From assembly GCA_022614735.1 (NCBI GenBank), contig JAKEHZ010000348.1, positions 1 to 43,790 on the forward strand: a DNA stretch of 43,790 bases. Reading direction: 5' to 3'. Origin of the DNA: Acidobacteriota bacterium (lineage in GTDB: Bacteria > Acidobacteriota > Blastocatellia > RBC074). Position numbers and translations under genes: made by a program. Of the stretch, positions 24,823 through 32,950 are shown one piece after another; the first letter of the stretch is position 1; every line of letters starts with the position of its first letter. A model generated the notes under the pieces. That model did not search any database, was not told the origin of the DNA, and saw only the letters and a list, made by a program, of their open reading frames with translations.

Positions 24823-25606
24823 CAATACCAAACCAATCATCGGAGTGATCCACGTCGGCGCACTGCCCGGCACTCCAGCCAATACTCAGACCGTTGCCGA
24901 AATCACCGCACAGGCCGTGCAAGAAGCAGCCATTTACCGCGATTGCGGCATTGACGGCATCATCATCGAGAACATGCACGACGTGCCTTACCTGCGCGCG
25001 AAAGTAGGACCAGAGATTGTTGCGGCGATGGCTGTCATTGGTCATGCCGTGAAGGCCGAGAGCCGTTTACCCGCGGGTATTCAGATTCTGGCAGGGGCAA
25101 ATATCGAAGCGATGGCTGTTGCCCATTCTGCCAATCTGGATTTCATTCGGGGGGAAGGATATGCGTTCGCGCACGTTGCCGATGAAGGCTTGATCCAATC
25201 ATCTGCAGCTGAGTTGCTGCGCTATCGCAGGATGATCGGGGCCGATCGCGTGCAGGTGTGGGCCGACGTGAAGAAGAAACACTCATCACACGCCATCACC
25301 GCCGACATCAGCGTCAGCGCAACTGCGGAGGCAGTGGAGTTCATGCGCGCTGATGCAGTCATTGTCACAGGCAGTGTGACCGGCGATGCGCCGAAACTTG
25401 AAGATGTGCGGGAGGTCAAAGCGCATTGCCGTTTGCCTGTGTTGCTCGGCTCGGGCGTTGATGTGAATAACATAGCGGAGTTTTATGGCGCGTCAGATGG
25501 ATTTATTGTTGGGTCGTATTTCAAGGTGGATGGGCACTGGGCTAATGCGGTAGATGCTAATCGGGTAGAAATATTGATGAACGTGGTAAGCCAGTTTCGT
25601 AGCTAA
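24803..25606 (+). CDS. BtpA/SgcQ-family TIM-barrel protein
   Basis: 267 aa. IIGVIHVGALPGTP near the start, DGIIIENMHDVPY, AGANIEAMAVAHSANLDFIRGEGY, VQVWADVKKKHSSHAI, DAVIVTGSVTGDAP, LLGSGVDVNNIAEFYGASDGFIVGSYFK are diagnostic of the BtpA/SgcQ family (shown in part). Members have a TIM-barrel fold; cyanobacterial BtpA affects photosystem I stability, and SgcQ sits in sugar-utilisation operons, so the reaction is unknown. Length is normal and the gene looks intact. Its start lies inside the truncated carboxylase frame, so it may now be translated from that mRNA. Confidence 0.88.
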   Translation: MLTSLFNNTKPIIGVIHVGALPGTPANTQTVAEITAQAVQEAAIYRDCGIDGIIIENMHDVPYLRAKVGPEIVAAMAVIGHAVKAESRLPAGIQILAGANIEAMAVAHSANLDFIRGEGYAFAHVADEGLIQSSAAELLRYRRMIGADRVQVWADVKKKHSSHAITADISVSATAEAVEFMRADAVIVTGSVTGDAPKLEDVREVKAHCRLPVLLGSGVDVNNIAEFYGASDGFIVGSYFKVDGHWANAVDANRVEILMNVVSQFRS

Positions 25607-25637
25607 TAGAGCCTTTTACCCCTTCGAAGCCGAAATC

Positions 25638-25753
25638 AGCTAAGAGTTTCAACACAAAGGGTCAAAGGGTCAAAGGGTCAAAGGGGGATAAATGCTTGAT
25701 TTTCTCTTCTTTGAACCTTTGTCCCTTTGACCCTTTGTGTTGAAACTCTTAGC
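25638..25753. repeat. Family C palindrome overlapping the uppS stop
   Basis: Arms begin GCTAAGAGTTTCAACAC followed by AAAGGGTC units, with a loop of the form GGATAAATGCTTGATTTTCT. The right arm carries the uppS stop (25749-25751). The arms are less perfect than those of the 12676 copy. Confidence 0.88.
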
Positions 25754-26483
25754 CGAAAATGGCCGCCGAGACGCGGCCGAAACGCCGCTCACGCTTGCGA
25801 AATTCACTGACCGCTGCTTCCAACTCATCGCGCCCGAAGTCGGGCCATCTGAGCTCGGTGAAATAGAGCTCAGCGTATGCGCACTCCCACAGCAGGAAGT
25901 CGCTCAGGCGCTGCTCGCCACCCGTACGAATCAGCAAATCGACATCGGGCACGGTGATCCCCGAGTGATCAGCCTCTCCAAGCAGCCGGGCGAAATCTCC
26001 CCGTGAGATATCTTCGCCATTCCCCCAACGACTCGCGGCCCGACAGATCACGTCGCGCGATGAGTAATCTATCGCTGCGCGGACAGACAGCGCGCGCCCC
26101 CTCCGAGTTGCCTCTTCCGCAGCTGCAATGGACGTCACGAGCGATGGTGATAGCCGATCGCGGCGCCCGATGACGCTGATGCGAATGCCGTTCTTCACAC
26201 AGGTAGCGGTTTCGGAGAGAAGGTACAATCGAAACAGTTTCATCAATGCCGCCACTTCGCGTGCGGGCCGCCCCCAGTTGTCCGAAGAGAAGGCATAAAG
26301 GGTGAGCGTCGAGATGCCCAGGTCAGGCGCCGCTTCGACGACGCGGCGAACCGCCTCGGCTCCAGCCCGATGACCCGCCGTGCGCGGTCTCCCTCGCTCA
26401 GACGCCCACCGCCCATTGCCGTCCATAATGATCGCGACGTGAATGTTACCAAGTTGTAGTTTCAATAAATTACTTTGCTGCAT
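25749..26483 (-). CDS. uppS: Isoprenyl transferase (undecaprenyl diphosphate synthase)
   Basis: 244 aa from ATG 26483; a TTG five codons upstream is possible. It condenses isopentenyl diphosphate units on farnesyl diphosphate in cis to build the lipid carrier for peptidoglycan and surface polysaccharides. Motifs: IIMDGNGRWA with catalytic Asp21, GHRAGAEAVR, YAFSSDNWGRP, and RTGGEQRLSDFLLWECAYAE near the C-terminus. The usual GGR/Y segment before DI reads IDYSSRDVI, a mild deviation. The usual C-terminal RRFGR is present, and the last residues fall in a family C palindrome arm. No clear ribosome-binding site. Confidence 0.93.
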   Translation of the reverse strand: MQQSNLLKLQLGNIHVAIIMDGNGRWASERGRPRTAGHRAGAEAVRRVVEAAPDLGISTLTLYAFSSDNWGRPAREVAALMKLFRLYLLSETATCVKNGIRISVIGRRDRLSPSLVTSIAAAEEATRRGRALSVRAAIDYSSRDVICRAASRWGNGEDISRGDFARLLGEADHSGITVPDVDLLIRTGGEQRLSDFLLWECAYAELYFTELRWPDFGRDELEAAVSEFRKRERRFGRVSAAIFG

Positions 26484-26601
26484 AAAGTTTAAACTCAATA
26501 AAAAGGGCGCTCAGCGCGCCTGAGAAGTCAGAAGAGAATCCGAAAAGAACAACTATTTCAAACTGTGCGGACGACTATACGATAGGACAGAAAATTGGTA
26601 C

Positions 26602-26673
26602 AAATCAACCACGGATTTGCACGGATTTAATCCGCGTTAATCCGTCGCATCCGTGCAAATCCGTGGTTGATTT
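26602..26673. repeat. Family B palindrome
   Basis: Perfect 25-bp arms (AAATCAACCACGGATTTGCA then CGGAT) at 26602-26626 and 26649-26673. It ends 3 bp before the stop of the permease gene. Related to 6345-6461. The remaining gap 26499-26601 holds a GAGAATCCGAAAAGAAC stretch that weakly recalls family E. Confidence 0.9.
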
Positions 26674-26676
26674 CGG

Positions 26677-27930
26677 TTATTCATATCTCAAACATTCAAT
26701 CGGATCGAGGTTGGCCGCCTTCTTCGCGGGCCAGACTCCGAAGATCAATCCGACTGAGGTCGAGACTGCCAGCCCGCTGAAGATCGCCCAGAGGGGGATC
26801 GAGGCAGGCAGTTCCGGCAGGAAGAACATGATGATATAGCTGATCAGGATCGCGACGACGACACCCAGGACGCCACCCAGAAAGGTCAGCGTCATCGCTT
26901 CGAAGAGGAACTGCCGGACGATGTCGCGGCGTCGCGCGCCTATCGCCTTGCGGATACCGATCTCACGCGTTCGCTCGGTCACGCTCACCAGCATGATGTT
27001 CATGACGCCGATTCCCCCGACCAGGAGCCCGACGGCTGAAATGGCAATTGCGAAAAGACCCACGTACATCGTGATGCTGTCGAACTGTTCAATGATCTTG
27101 TCCGCCGTGCTCAGATCGAAATTGTTTGGCTCGTTATACTTCACTTTCCGCTGGCGGCGCAGAATCTCCTCTACCTGATCGAGTCCCGGTCCGAGCATCC
27201 CCGTTTTTGCTCGAATGTGCAGCATCATCTCCTCACTCCGCGGTGAAAGTTTGCGCCCCGTTTCGAATGGAATGAAGATCGCATTATCTTCTTCGTTTTC
27301 GCCGAAGAAACTATTAGTGCGCTTCTCGAGCACGCCAATGATCTCGAATGGTCGTCCGGCAAGCTCGACCTGTCTGCCGGCGGCAAAGGCCTGATTCGGG
27401 AAGAGAGATTCGACGACGTTGACTCCGATGACCATGACATCGCGCCGGTGCTCGTCGTCGACCTCACTGATAAATCGCCCCTCGTGCAACGAGACGTTGG
27501 TTACCGTGGCATAGCTCGCTGAAACTCCGTGAAGGGAGCCTTCTTTGTAAGCGCGACCTTGATATTTGATCGTCCGATCCATGCGCCAGAGAAAGAGCAC
27601 ATTGGCGACATCCTCGATTGCATTCGCCTGCGCGCGAATCGCTTCGCCGTCTTCGGGGCTGAGCGGTTTCCGCATGTATTCGCTGCGGTCACGGTCGCCG
27701 AACCTGGGGCCGGTCGAGAGATGAAAAGCATAGATATTATTGGTGCCGTACTCCTCGACCATGCTGACGATGCGGGCGCGCAAACCCGTCAGGATTGACG
27801 CAATTGCAATGACCGTCATGATGCCGATGACAATCCCGAGCACCGTGAGGAAGCTGCGGAATTTATGCGCGCGAATCGTGCCGAGCGCCATTACGATAGT
27901 TTCAGTTGGAACGGTCGATTTCAGTCTCAT
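26677..27930 (-). CDS. ABC transporter permease, MacB_PCD/FtsX type (second of pair)
   Basis: 417 aa. Transmembrane helix 1 at about 24-46 (FLTVLGIVIGIMTVIAIASI), a periplasmic MacB-like domain of about 220 residues, then three C-terminal helices with the FtsX signature (GGIGVMNIMLVSVTERTREIGIRKAIGARRRDI, seen here in part). The cytoplasmic IGIRKAIGAR loop is the ATPase-coupling region. Such permeases drive mechanotransmission for export of lipoproteins, toxins or peptides. It overlaps the upstream permease by ATGA (27927-27930), so the two are probably a heterodimer. No ATP-binding or HlyD-type gene is adjacent. Confidence 0.9.
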   Translation of the reverse strand: MRLKSTVPTETIVMALGTIRAHKFRSFLTVLGIVIGIMTVIAIASILTGLRARIVSMVEEYGTNNIYAFHLSTGPRFGDRDRSEYMRKPLSPEDGEAIRAQANAIEDVANVLFLWRMDRTIKYQGRAYKEGSLHGVSASYATVTNVSLHEGRFISEVDDEHRRDVMVIGVNVVESLFPNQAFAAGRQVELAGRPFEIIGVLEKRTNSFFGENEEDNAIFIPFETGRKLSPRSEEMMLHIRAKTGMLGPGLDQVEEILRRQRKVKYNEPNNFDLSTADKIIEQFDSITMYVGLFAIAISAVGLLVGGIGVMNIMLVSVTERTREIGIRKAIGARRRDIVRQFLFEAMTLTFLGGVLGVVVAILISYIIMFFLPELPASIPLWAIFSGLAVSTSVGLIFGVWPAKKAANLDPIECLRYE

Positions 27931-29183
27931 CTCTCTGTGCTCAATGCGACTATCGGATCGAGTCGCGAAGCTTTGTACGCCGGGTAGATACCTGCAATCA
28001 TCCCAATCCCTCCCGAGACCAGTAACGAGAGCAGGATATAGCCGAAGGTGATCGTCATTGGTATTGGCGTCGCGACGCGGACAGCCCAGGAAATGCCCCA
28101 GGCGAGCAGCAATCCCAGGACGCCGCCAACCGCTGCGAGCAGTGATGATTCGATCAGGAATTGCATGAGTATCTGTTTGCGCTTCGCGCCCACAGCTTTG
28201 CGCAGCCCTATCTCAAAAGTTCGCTCAGTCACCGAGACGAGCATAATATTCATGACGACGATGCCGCCGACGACCAGGGAGAGCAACGTAATCGGAGTGA
28301 CGACAAGAGCAATCGTGCCCGTGAATCGATCGACCTGATTGTTGACACTGTCTGTATTGACTATCCCAAAATCATCGTCTTCGTTGCCGACCACTTTGTG
28401 GCGGTTGCGCATGATCAGCCGCGCCTCTTCGATGGCCCTCTCCAATGCCTCGCGGTTGGACGCCTTGCCATGAAGCTGGAGGCTCTGGCGGCGTCCGAAC
28501 AACCGGCCAAACGTCGTGACCGGAACGTATGCGTGATTGTCGAGTGATTCTCCCAGAAAAGTGCCGCGCTTTTCCTCCACGCCGACGATAGTCAGCGGCA
28601 CGTTCTGTATTTTCAGGGTCTGACCGATAGGATCGTGACCTCCGAAGAACTTCTCTTTCAATTCAGACCCGATCACACAGACGAGCGAGGCATGATCGAC
28701 CTCGTGGGAAGCAATGAAGCGGCCCTCGGCGATGTTTTTATCCTCGATCTCGGCCATGTTCGACGTCACACCGGCGATCAGGGTGCCAAAAGTTTCGTGC
28801 CCGTTCTGCTTGAGATTAGCACCTGCTCCAGCACGCGCGCCCACTTCAAGGCAGGATTTGCAACGATCGCGCAACCACTCGTAGTCTTCAATGTAGAGAC
28901 GTTTGTTACGGCGCTGCATGCGCTCCCATTGTTCCTCGCTCACCCGCCCCTGATGCGCAAACCGCGCGATCATGAAATGATTGACTCCAAGAATCTTGGA
29001 AACCGTCGTCAAAACGTAGCTGTTAAAGCCGCTGATAGAAGCCCCGACGATGACGACAGATGCGACGCCGATGATGATTCCAATCAGAGTCAGAAAAGCC
29101 CGAAGTTTGTGCGCGAAGATAGATTGTAAGGCAATTCTCGCAGCGTCCGTATAGAAGGAGTAAAGGTATCTCATAGGAGTCAT
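27927..29183 (-). CDS. ABC transporter permease, MacB_PCD/FtsX type (first of pair)
   Basis: 418 aa, same layout as its partner: helix at about 26-50 (LRAFLTLIGIIIGVASVVIV), a periplasmic domain, and three C-terminal helices with GGIVVMNIMLVSVTERTFEIG and LRKAVGAKRKQI. The periplasmic domain has a conserved Cys pair in RDRCKSCLEVGA that the partner lacks. Starts at codon 1 or 4. As first gene of the unit it probably sets expression of both. The ATPase must come from elsewhere in the genome. Confidence 0.9.
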   Translation of the reverse strand: MTPMRYLYSFYTDAARIALQSIFAHKLRAFLTLIGIIIGVASVVIVGASISGFNSYVLTTVSKILGVNHFMIARFAHQGRVSEEQWERMQRRNKRLYIEDYEWLRDRCKSCLEVGARAGAGANLKQNGHETFGTLIAGVTSNMAEIEDKNIAEGRFIASHEVDHASLVCVIGSELKEKFFGGHDPIGQTLKIQNVPLTIVGVEEKRGTFLGESLDNHAYVPVTTFGRLFGRRQSLQLHGKASNREALERAIEEARLIMRNRHKVVGNEDDDFGIVNTDSVNNQVDRFTGTIALVVTPITLLSLVVGGIVVMNIMLVSVTERTFEIGLRKAVGAKRKQILMQFLIESSLLAAVGGVLGLLLAWGISWAVRVATPIPMTITFGYILLSLLVSGGIGMIAGIYPAYKASRLDPIVALSTER

Positions 29184-29358
29184 TCCATTCAGCTGTCAGC
29201 TATCAGCTCAATCCGGCTCCCTTGACGAGCGAATTGCAGCTGCAATGGTAATAACGATGCTCACCAAAAACCATTAACAACCCGGGTAATTATTTATTCT
29301 CGTTCGTTGTAACGATCTAAACGAAAAATCTTGAGGGCAAGTTGCAGCCAAGTTGGTT
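29184..29358. other. Intergenic region upstream of the permease pair
   Basis: AT-rich 175 bp between the permease start and the nested repeat block. It should contain the permease promoter, but I see no convincing -35/-10 pair. Confidence 0.4.
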
Positions 29359-29697
29359 CGGCAGGAAGAGAGAATACGAAACAAACGAAAAGAGAAAACG
29401 GAACAAACGGAAAAATCCCGGAGAATTTCTGTTTGTTCCGCTGATGTCGGGACACTTTTACAAAATCAGCCTCTTTATACAGGAATGAAATTGGAACACA
29501 AAAAAGGCAAAAATTCTAGGCCTTTTTGCCTTTTTTGCTCTCTTTGCCTTTTTTGTGTTCCACCTTGCCTTATGATCTGAAACCTAACTATGAAAATGTG
29601 TCCAGACATCAGTTTGTTCCGTTATTTCCGTTTGTTCCGTTTTCTCTTTTCGTTTGTTTCGTTATTTTCGTTTGTTTCGTATTCTCTCTTCCTGCCG
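29359..29697. repeat. Nested palindromes: family E outside, family F inside, family H at the centre
   Basis: The outer arms start CGGCAGGAAGAGAGAATACG on the left and end with its complement at 29697. Moving inward, each side has family E units (the left arm lacks one 18-bp double unit), then family F units (ACGGAACAA), then a CTGATGTC..GGACAC pair, then the family H hairpin. The left F part also contains its own small hairpin (29411-29440). The right arm encodes the tail of the radical SAM protein. Confidence 0.9.
29493..29561. repeat. Family H hairpin (GGAACACAAAAAAGGCAAA)
   Basis: 19-bp perfect arms at 29493-29511 and 29543-29561, with an extra TTTTTGCCTTTTTTG unit in the loop. It is the innermost part of the nested block and has the same outside-in design as the other families. 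Confidence 0.9.
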
Positions 29698-31049
29698 AAG
29701 CCAGTCAGGATCGTCTCCAGAACGGGCAACATCTGGCCTACCCGCCTGGCGCGGATCACCCAGTCCCAGAGCGGCTCAAACTTTTTCCAGCCAGCAGCGT
29801 AGCCGATGTGCCGCAAACGTTCAGACCAGCAGTCTTTTGTCCACGCCCCTTTTAAGATCGAGCCCCAACGATAGAAATCACGATATGCTCGCCAGTAGCC
29901 CGCTTCCAACGCTGCGGGTGATATCTTCGCCGGGCGGAAGACCACGTGGCGCGTATCGAACAGATCCCAATCATCACTCGTGATCCGCTCTTGCGCAGCC
30001 AGACGCTGATACAATGCCGTGCTCGGGTAAGGTGTGAGGATGTGAAATGTCGCTGTCTCAATTCCCTGCTCAATGGCCCACTCGACCGTCCGCTCGAAGA
30101 CCGTTTCGTCGTCATCATCCATTCCGAAAACGAAACTCCCATTGACCATGACGCCCAGATCGTGGAGGCGGTGGATTGCCGCAGTGTAATCGCGATTGAG
30201 GTTCTGGTACTTATGCTGGTCGCGCAGGTTATTCGGGTTGAGTGTCTCGAAGCCGACAAAGAGACTGCGCAACCCGCTCTCGACTGCCTTCTCCAACAAC
30301 TCGGGAGCCAGCACTGATTTGACCGTGCCGGCCGCCTGCCACAAACGCCCCATCCCTTTCATTCCCTCAAAGAGCCCTTCTGCGAATCGCGCATTGCCGA
30401 AGAGATGATCATCGAGGAAGTACAGATGGCGGCCCGGCAGCCGCTCGATCTCAGCCAGCGCCTCATCTACAGCCTGCGTGTAATAGGATTTGCCGCCTCT
30501 GAAAAAAGCTTCTTTGTAGCAGAAATCGCAAGTGTGTGGGCAACCTCTGGAGACGACGATCGAATTGGGCACGAGGTAATGATGCCGCTTGATCAGGTCG
30601 CGGCGCATTTTCGGCATCCCCATTAATGTCCGGACATCTGAACGATAGAGCTGAAGCTGCCGCCCCGCGCGAAAATCTCCGAGAAAGATCGGCCATGTGT
30701 CTTCGCCCGGGCCAAGAAAGATCGTGTCTGCGTGGCGAGCGGCCTCTTCCGGCAGGGAGGTCACGTGCAGCCCGCCGAGAGCGACGTGCGCGCCTTTGCG
30801 GCGGTAATGATCGGCGAGCGCGTATGCTCTCTTTGCGGATGTGATGTAAACCTGAATGACGACCAGATCGGGCTCGTCGTCCAGATCGAGCACCTCGACG
30901 TGTTCGTCCTGCAGCGTGACCTCGTCCTCATCACGCAGATATCCTGCCAGTGTAGCGAGTCCCAGTGGTGGAAAGAGCGAATATTTGATCGGGCGCCAGA
31001 ACGGGCTTTTGGCCTCGGTCAGGGCGGGGAGAATCATCTTGACCTTCAT
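29622..31049 (-). CDS. B12-binding-domain radical SAM protein with a repeat-encoded tail
   Basis: 475 aa from ATG 31049 (MKVKMILPALTEAKSP); the frame extends upstream only through an antisense shadow of the YjbQ gene. Residues about 1-135 form a cobalamin-binding-like Rossmann domain (SLFPPLGLATLAGYL, LGGLHVTSLPEEA, FLGPGEDTWP). The radical SAM cluster cysteines are Cys170, Cys174 and Cys177 in SRGCPHTCDFCY. The barrel (FLDDHLFGN, GFETLNPNNL, NGSFVFGMDDDDETVF, TPYPSTALYQRL) and a C-terminal DUF4070-like helical segment follow. The reaction is unknown; relatives methylate unactivated carbons or act on lipids. The last 24 residues (GRKREYETNENNETNEK plus RKRNKRK) derive from nested E/F repeats. 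Confidence 0.88.
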   Translation of the reverse strand: MKVKMILPALTEAKSPFWRPIKYSLFPPLGLATLAGYLRDEDEVTLQDEHVEVLDLDDEPDLVVIQVYITSAKRAYALADHYRRKGAHVALGGLHVTSLPEEAARHADTIFLGPGEDTWPIFLGDFRAGRQLQLYRSDVRTLMGMPKMRRDLIKRHHYLVPNSIVVSRGCPHTCDFCYKEAFFRGGKSYYTQAVDEALAEIERLPGRHLYFLDDHLFGNARFAEGLFEGMKGMGRLWQAAGTVKSVLAPELLEKAVESGLRSLFVGFETLNPNNLRDQHKYQNLNRDYTAAIHRLHDLGVMVNGSFVFGMDDDDETVFERTVEWAIEQGIETATFHILTPYPSTALYQRLAAQERITSDDWDLFDTRHVVFRPAKISPAALEAGYWRAYRDFYRWGSILKGAWTKDCWSERLRHIGYAAGWKKFEPLWDWVIRARRVGQMLPVLETILTGFGRKREYETNENNETNEKRKRNKRK

Positions 31050-31071
31050 CGCATGTCGACGCGTACAATTT

Positions 31072-31578
31072 TCAATCAGGGCCGGGCTCTCCGATGACCA
31101 TAACGGAAACGCAGCGCTCGCGTCCTTCATCGAGCTCGACGAAGAAGACGCTCTGCCATTGTCCGAGCTGTAACTCGCCCTCGACAATGTTGATGCTGAC
31201 CGAGGTAGGTAAAAACAAGGCTTTGCAATGAGAATGCCCGTTGGCAGGCTCGTCCGGCCCAATATCGATGCGCCTGCTGAAATCGTTGTGCTGATACTCC
31301 GCACCGCGCGGCACGTAACTCTCCAGCAGGCGGCCCAGATCTTCCAATAGCAACGGCTCATTCTCGTTGACGATGACCGCCGTCGTCGTGTGCCGCGTCT
31401 GGACGTTGACCAGACCCCGGCGGACTCCGGAGCTCCCGACGATCATCGCAATCTGCCCGGTCAGATCGATGAACTGCAGACACTTCGATGTCTGCAGCCC
31501 GATCTCGCTGTGTTGCGCCTTCAGCTGCGCAGCCATCGCCTCTTCTATCAACCCGTAGTTCAACCCGTAGTTGTACAT
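31072..31578 (-). CDS. yjbQ: YjbQ/UPF0047-family protein
   Basis: 168 aa. The core reads RRGLVNVQTRHTTTAVIVNE, then GHSHCKALFLPTSVSI and GQWQSVFFVELDEGRER, the signature of this trimeric metal-binding family; some members show thiamine-phosphate synthase activity in vitro, but the physiological role is uncertain. Start 31578 has GAGGAGG immediately upstream. Codons 2-8 contain a 12-bp tandem duplication (YNYGLNYGL), and a second start at codon 15 has GAAGAGG upstream, so the first 14 residues may be absent. The gene ends 22 bp before the radical SAM gene and is probably cotranscribed with it. Confidence 0.88.
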   Translation of the reverse strand: MYNYGLNYGLIEEAMAAQLKAQHSEIGLQTSKCLQFIDLTGQIAMIVGSSGVRRGLVNVQTRHTTTAVIVNENEPLLLEDLGRLLESYVPRGAEYQHNDFSRRIDIGPDEPANGHSHCKALFLPTSVSINIVEGELQLGQWQSVFFVELDEGRERCVSVMVIGEPGPD

Positions 31579-31654
31579 AGCCTCCTCTACCTTGGATAAT
31601 AAAGTACTTTGTTATACAAAGTCAAGTCTCAAAAACAAGAGGGGGCGGAGTAGC

Positions 31655-32053
31655 TCAGCGTTCGCGCGCGGCGCGGATGAGGGTTTCCATATGATCGAGA
31701 TATCTCTCGAGAGCCCGTCTGCCCGCGGCTGTCAGGCGATACTCGGTCTTGGGGATTCGCCCGTCGAAAGATTTAGTGCAGGCGATGTACTCGGCCTCCT
31801 CGAGTTTGCGCGCGTGAACGCTGATGTTGCCGTCGGTCGTCTTGAGCAGTTCTTTGAGCTCACTGAAAGAGAGAGACTCATTGGCCGCCAGGGCGCTGAC
31901 GATACCGAGCCTCATCCGTTCGTGGATGAGGTTGTCCAGTTCGGGCGCCTTCTCAGCGGCGCGCATCGCCTCCATCGCGCGCGCGGCCGCGCGCGGTCTC
32001 CCCGCTTGTGTCTTGCCCTGCTGTGCGATTGAACGAGCTGTCTGTCTAGCCAC
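31655..32053 (-). CDS. Winged-helix transcriptional regulator (ArsR/MarR/PadR-like)
   Basis: 132 aa from a GTG start at 32053 with AAGGAGG 4-5 nt upstream; the longer frame overlaps the membrane-protein gene and is not needed. A basic Ala/Arg-rich N-terminus (about 1-35) precedes a winged helix: LDNLIHERMRLGIVSALAA, LSFSELKELLKTTDGNISVHARKLEEA, then a wing GRIPKTEYRLTAAG. This is the 'winged helix DNA-binding' family often found beside membrane proteins in acidobacteria. It overlaps the upstream membrane-protein gene by 8 bp, so the pair is translationally coupled, and the regulator may sense a signal through that partner. Confidence 0.88.
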   Translation of the reverse strand: MARQTARSIAQQGKTQAGRPRAAARAMEAMRAAEKAPELDNLIHERMRLGIVSALAANESLSFSELKELLKTTDGNISVHARKLEEAEYIACTKSFDGRIPKTEYRLTAAGRRALERYLDHMETLIRAARER

Positions 32054-32669
32054 CGTGCCTCCTTGCGATGATGGTTCCAAAAATGATGTGAAGCCCTCCG
32101 AAGCCTCCGGCCATGAGGAAATTCCCCCAACTAATCGGTGTGAAGAGCGCAATCGCTCCCAGCACCATGAAACACACCCCCATCACCGGCACGACCTTGA
32201 CCGAGAATGCGCCACCCGTCATAACGCCCGTCCCGTAAAGCAAGAGCCACAACCCGGGCAGTATGTCGACTGCGTCCTCGTGCGCGAGCGCGACCGACAG
32301 TAGCGCACCGGCCAGTAGCGGCGGCGCCAGGCTGAGCGTGAACTTGCGCCCCGGACCGGAGAGCAATTTGAGTTGTGCCGCCTTCGCTTTGCGTTTCATC
32401 GTCAAACCGCCGATGCACAAAGCAAGGGGCAATTCGCACGCCCAAACATACATCCAATCGTGTTCGTCGCGGATGCGTGTGGCAATCAGGGCTGCCGCCA
32501 GCGCCGTTATGCCAACCAGCACACCGCCCCATCCCGGCACGGCCGTGAACGAAGAGGCGCGCTCCATCGTCTCGCGAATATAACGCAGGTTATCCATCGC
32601 ACGGTGGTGCAAGGTAGGCGGAGAATCTTCTTCGGGCAGATCAGAACGAAGCGGGTGAACTGAACTCAT
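32046..32669 (-). CDS. Polytopic membrane protein coupled to the winged-helix regulator
   Basis: 207 aa. The N-terminus (residues 1-45) is cytosolic and includes MDNLRYIRETMERASSFTAVPGWGG, shown to recur in acidobacterial proteins next to winged-helix regulators from memory only. Five or six transmembrane helices follow (about 47-65, 72-90, 110-130, 137-155, 158-178, 180-200). There are no recognisable catalytic motifs. The operon with the regulator (8-bp overlap) suggests a membrane sensor or a regulated integral protein. Function unknown. Confidence 0.8.
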   Translation of the reverse strand: MSSVHPLRSDLPEEDSPPTLHHRAMDNLRYIRETMERASSFTAVPGWGGVLVGITALAAALIATRIRDEHDWMYVWACELPLALCIGGLTMKRKAKAAQLKLLSGPGRKFTLSLAPPLLAGALLSVALAHEDAVDILPGLWLLLYGTGVMTGGAFSVKVVPVMGVCFMVLGAIALFTPISWGNFLMAGGFGGLHIIFGTIIARRHGG

Positions 32670-32726
32670 AGCTCGTGATCATACACTCGGCTGCAAATAC
32701 TGACAAGTACTTTTCATGGTAAAGCC

Positions 32727-32943
32727 GAAGAGAGAAAACGGAACAAACGGAAATATAAGAAGCTAAATCGAGGCATTGTAAGATGGAAAATCTCACGCAA
32801 AGCCGCTAAGACGCAAAGGAATTACTTTCTTCTCTTTGCGTCTTAGCGGCTTTGCGTGAGTCCAATGTCCCAATCTTGCGTGGTATGATTTAAAAATTTT
32901 TCCGTTTGTTCCGTTATTTCCGTTTGTTCCGTTTTCTCTCTTC
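32727..32943. repeat. Family F palindrome enclosing a family G hairpin
   Basis: Outer arms GAAGAGAGAAAACGGAACAA plus ACGGAAATA on the left (32727-32755) and the complement at 32915-32943; the right arm has an extra double unit. Between them lies a separate hairpin (32792-32860). The DnaC-like gene stop is 8 bp from the right end. Together they fill most of the gap 32670-32950. Confidence 0.9.
32792..32860. repeat. Family G hairpin (ACGCAAAGCCGCTAAGACGC)
   Basis: Perfect 27-bp arms at 32792-32818 and 32834-32860 around a 15-nt loop (GAATTACTTTCTTCT). It is nested inside the family F palindrome. Confidence 0.93.
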
Positions 32944-32950
32944 TTCCTTC

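Noticed and set aside
31050..31361. 104-codon N-terminal extension of the radical SAM gene
   Set aside because: Ser/Arg-rich out-of-frame reading of the YjbQ gene; the B12-binding domain starts at MKVKMILP.
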